Of a DNA stretch of 64,000 nucleotides, positions 61,876-64,000 are shown piece by piece. The notes beneath the pieces were generated by a model. It saw only the letters and a list, made by a program, of their open reading frames with translations. It searched no databases and was not told the origin of the DNA. The position numbers and the translations under genes are program-made. The DNA is from Phaeobacter piscinae (GTDB taxonomy: Bacteria; Pseudomonadota; Alphaproteobacteria; Rhodobacterales; Rhodobacteraceae): positions 682,001-746,000 of the forward strand of contig NZ_CP010681.1 of assembly GCF_002407245.1 (NCBI RefSeq). The letters are read 5' to 3'. The stretch's first letter is position 1; each line of letters opens with the position of its first letter.

Positions 61876-63096
61876 TCAACGCTCCAGGGAGCGGATCTCG
61901 CTGCTGAGTCGTGCAATACGCTCCAGCCGCTGCGAAATACGTTCCTGAAACACGCCAAGCTGGTCGATGATATCTGCCAGCGTTTCACCCGACTCGGGGA
62001 GGCGGGCACTTTCGATCTTACACAGAACCCGGGTCGAGCTGAGGCCCAGGAAATGGCGGTGCATAACCTGACAGGCGTGCATGATACGTGAGGCTTCGCG
62101 CTCCACCTGATCAAGCCCCTTGCCGGCCCGTTCGAGCTGCTCGCTCACCAATTGAGCCAGTAGATCACGTTCCCCCTGCATATCCATTTCTCCGAGGCTG
62201 CGCCGTTCTTTTTGGAGCTGAATATCACATTCCTTCAGAACACGAACCATGCACTCAACAAACAGAGAATCGTCCACCGCGGCTTCAATCACAGCAAAAT
62301 TGCTGTCCTTGCCCATAACATGGGCAGCAAACCAATCAGACATTTCACGCGACATCGCGCCGTAGTTTTGTGAGAGCACTGTGACGGGGCCGCCCGAGGG
62401 CTCGATGCGCGATGCGATAACCCGCAGATTATGCGGAATCGTATGCATGGCGTCAAAATCCTTGATCAGGCCTTCAGTCTCGCCGACGAGTGTTTTGGCG
62501 TTGTCCAGCGTCTGGCACAGATCGACTATCATCTGATCCGGTTCATTATCCAGCCCGGTGTCACGCGCGATCAGTTCCTCGCTTATCGCTTTGGTCGCGA
62601 ATTGGCGATAGTCGTCGTAGCCCTGATCGACGACCCAGCTCTTCAATCGCTCAGCGCTTTCTTCCGGTGACAGGTCTTCGTTCTGCTCCGCAGCAAGCAG
62701 TTTGGCGTAGAGGCCTTGAACATCGTCGAACAACTTGCTGCTTGGTTTTATCCGTGCCGACAGATAGCCCTCGGCACAAGGGACTACGACAGCATAGACC
62801 CAGTAATGCAGACCGTCCTTCGACTTGTTCTTGACGTAGGCTCCCATGGTCTGGCCGCTCTGGATGGTGTCCCAGAACAATTTAAACACACCTTTCGGCA
62901 TATCTGGGTGCCGAATGGTGTTATGCGGCGCGCCGAGCAGTTCTTCCCACTCGTAGTTGGATACCCTGCGAAACACATAATTACCGGCGAGGATGACCCC
63001 GCGGCTATCGGTGCGGGAGAAAAATACCTCGTTTAGCCCAAATGGAGCCTCGCCGCGGGTGGGGCGGCTTTCAATGCGACGATCTACAAAGGACAC
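61876..63096 (-). CDS. Aer-like PAS domain protein without MCP signalling domain
   Basis: A 406-residue soluble protein when started at GTG 63096, which lies after the end of the upstream Lrp gene; no ATG is better placed. Residues about 15-120 form a PAS domain closest to the Aer aerotaxis type (GAPHNTIRHPDMPKGVFKLF, then DGLHYWVYAVVVP). The rest is helical with coiled-coil character and lacks the methyl-accepting hairpin core, a HAMP domain or membrane helices. It may sense oxygen or redox via FAD or heme; output is unknown. Confidence 0.8.
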   Translation of the reverse strand: MSFVDRRIESRPTRGEAPFGLNEVFFSRTDSRGVILAGNYVFRRVSNYEWEELLGAPHNTIRHPDMPKGVFKLFWDTIQSGQTMGAYVKNKSKDGLHYWVYAVVVPCAEGYLSARIKPSSKLFDDVQGLYAKLLAAEQNEDLSPEESAERLKSWVVDQGYDDYRQFATKAISEELIARDTGLDNEPDQMIVDLCQTLDNAKTLVGETEGLIKDFDAMHTIPHNLRVIASRIEPSGGPVTVLSQNYGAMSREMSDWFAAHVMGKDSNFAVIEAAVDDSLFVECMVRVLKECDIQLQKERRSLGEMDMQGERDLLAQLVSEQLERAGKGLDQVEREASRIMHACQVMHRHFLGLSSTRVLCKIESARLPESGETLADIIDQLGVFQERISQRLERIARLSSEIRSLER

Positions 63097-63158
63097 GGTC
63101 TCTATCCAATCTCTAAGTCTGTACCGTGATTGTATAGCGCACGAGTGTTCACGGAACC

Positions 63159-63614
63159 TTAAGTCGGCAGGGGGCCATCGCTTTTTAATTGCGCCATTAC
63201 AATCTGGCTCTGAACCCGTGCGACTGTTGGGTGCGGCAGCAAAATTTCGTGCAGAAGCCGGTTTAGGGCAGCAAGATCGGTGCAAAATACCCTAAGCAAA
63301 TAATCAGCTTCGCCGGTCATGGTCCAGGCTGAGGTGATTTCAGGGCGCATCCGGACCAGCCGTGAAAATCGTTCAGATTGTTCAGGTCCGTGACTCTCTA
63401 GGTGGACCTGCACAAACCCCTGAACACTCAACCCCAGCTTGTCAGGATCCAACCGCGCCTCGTAGCTGCGGATATAGCCGTCGGCCTCCAGACGTTGTCG
63501 GCGCCGCCCGGCCTGGCTCGCTGAGAGGTTTAGCAGTTCCCCCAGCTGCTGTGCGGTCAGATGGGCGTCTTTTTGCAGTGCGGAGAGCAGTTTCTGATCA
63601 GTTGCGTCTAACAT
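63159..63614 (-). CDS. Lrp/AsnC family regulator next to hppD
   Basis: A 151-residue Lrp protein: LDATDQKLLSALQKDAHLTA with the HTH (LGELLNLSASQAGRRRQRLE) and a RAM domain (SAWTMTGEADYLLRVFCTDL). ATG at 63614 is used; a GTG five codons upstream is possible. It is divergent from hppD with paired dyads between, so it is the likely phenylalanine/tyrosine-responsive regulator of hppD. Confidence 0.92.
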   Translation of the reverse strand: MLDATDQKLLSALQKDAHLTAQQLGELLNLSASQAGRRRQRLEADGYIRSYEARLDPDKLGLSVQGFVQVHLESHGPEQSERFSRLVRMRPEITSAWTMTGEADYLLRVFCTDLAALNRLLHEILLPHPTVARVQSQIVMAQLKSDGPLPT

Positions 63615-63640
63615 GTGCGGGACTTTCACAAATATACAGC

Positions 63641-63695
63641 ATCATGCGCGTGATTTGCGCATCTGTACACTGGCATATCCTAAACTATGCGCAAA
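63641..63695. promoter_or_regulatory. Candidate Lrp operator array in the hppD promoter region
   Basis: An imperfect dyad ATCATGCGCGTGAT (63641-63654) adjoins a perfect 9-bp inverted repeat, TTTGCGCAT (63654-63662) and ATGCGCAAA (63687-63695), whose arms are 33 bp apart, about three helical turns. All share an ATGCGC core. It lies midway between the divergent Lrp and hppD genes. Confidence 0.55.
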
Positions 63696-63758
63696 ACAAG
63701 CATCTGAAGTGCGATATTCTACATGCAGCTACACTATTCCCTACCTGGAGGAAGCCGC

Positions 63759-64000
63759 ATGGGTCCGTTCCCGCATAATGCCCCGAAATCCGTCATCAGC
63801 GCCGAAAATCCGGCCGGGACCGATGGGTTCGAGTTCGTCGAATTTGCCCATCCTGACCCGCAGGAGCTGCGCGATCTTTTTGCGCGCATGGGGTATGAGC
63901 TGGTGGCGCGCCACAAGAACAAGCCGGGCATCGAGCTGTGGCAGCAGGGTGATATCACCTATATCCTGAACGCCGAGAAAGGCAGCTTCGCAGAGCGTTT
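63759..64000 (+). CDS. hppD: 4-hydroxyphenylpyruvate dioxygenase (5' part, cut by window end)
   Basis: The first 80 codons are present. The protein starts MGPFPHNAPK and continues GTDGFEFVEFAHPDPQELRD, MGYELVARHKNK and IELWQQGDITYILNAEKGS, the N-terminal domain of HPPD. The strong GGAGGAAG site before the ATG fixes the start. HPPD converts 4-hydroxyphenylpyruvate to homogentisate in tyrosine breakdown. The Fe(II) ligands lie beyond the window. Confidence 0.93.
   Translation, partial: MGPFPHNAPKSVISAENPAGTDGFEFVEFAHPDPQELRDLFARMGYELVARHKNKPGIELWQQGDITYILNAEKGSFAER

Overview
The window is high-GC chromosomal DNA from an alphaproteobacterium, most likely a marine Rhodobacteraceae of the Roseobacter group (Phaeobacter/Ruegeria-like). 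This is inferred from the gene repertoire: a Cu-dependent methanethiol oxidase operon, a Roseobacter-type RTX/Hint protein, a SUV3-like helicase next to S4, FdxA and CarD genes, and many ABC sugar and polyol systems. No species assignment can be proven from the sequence alone. The window opens inside pheT and closes inside hppD. I recognised no rRNA, tRNA, insertion sequence, phage or CRISPR array.

Layout. 1-6 kb: 3' end of pheT, a LysR regulator divergent from a methyltransferase, a YtoQ-type protein, a GNAT acetyltransferase, and the mechanosensitive channels MscS and MscL. 6-11.4 kb: a secreted RTX/Hint protein with an unusually structured 407-bp upstream region, then a UspA plus Na+/alanine symporter pair divergent from an Lrp regulator. 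11.4-15.7 kb: a methanethiol oxidation operon reading IclR, mtoX, SCO1, di-heme peroxidase/MauG-like. 15.8-19.3 kb: a beta-hydroxyacid dehydrogenase, a LacI regulator and a PhyH-type dioxygenase. 19.3-32.4 kb: a near-complete myo-inositol locus (iolG, iolJ, iolB, iolC, iolD; iolE; two further Gfo/Idh/MocA dehydrogenases; a LacI repressor; an ABC importer). Three related operators built on GCAACCGG tie its parts together; iolA is not in the window. 32.4-46.6 kb: a galactoside locus with beta- and alpha-galactosidases, a De Ley-Doudoroff-type oxidative galactose pathway (SDR dehydrogenase, lactonase, IlvD/Edd dehydratase, KDGal kinase, KDPGal aldolase), a MalEFGK-type ABC importer and an IclR regulator. 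46.6-57.2 kb: housekeeping genes (GST, a DksA-like zinc protein, oligoendopeptidase F, lipase-like hydrolase, SCP2, TPR, SUV3-like helicase, S4 protein, FdxA, CarD). 57.8-64 kb: cobS and cobT, a CPA2 antiporter, an Aer-like PAS protein, an Lrp regulator and hppD.

How it fits together. The three catabolic blocks point to a life on algal products: C1-sulfur from DMSP breakdown, inositol, and alpha/beta-galactosides. Each block carries its own regulator and a visible candidate operator. Hairpins sit just after the gene expected to be needed in greatest amount in three operons (mtoX and both solute-binding proteins), consistent with differential expression inside operons.
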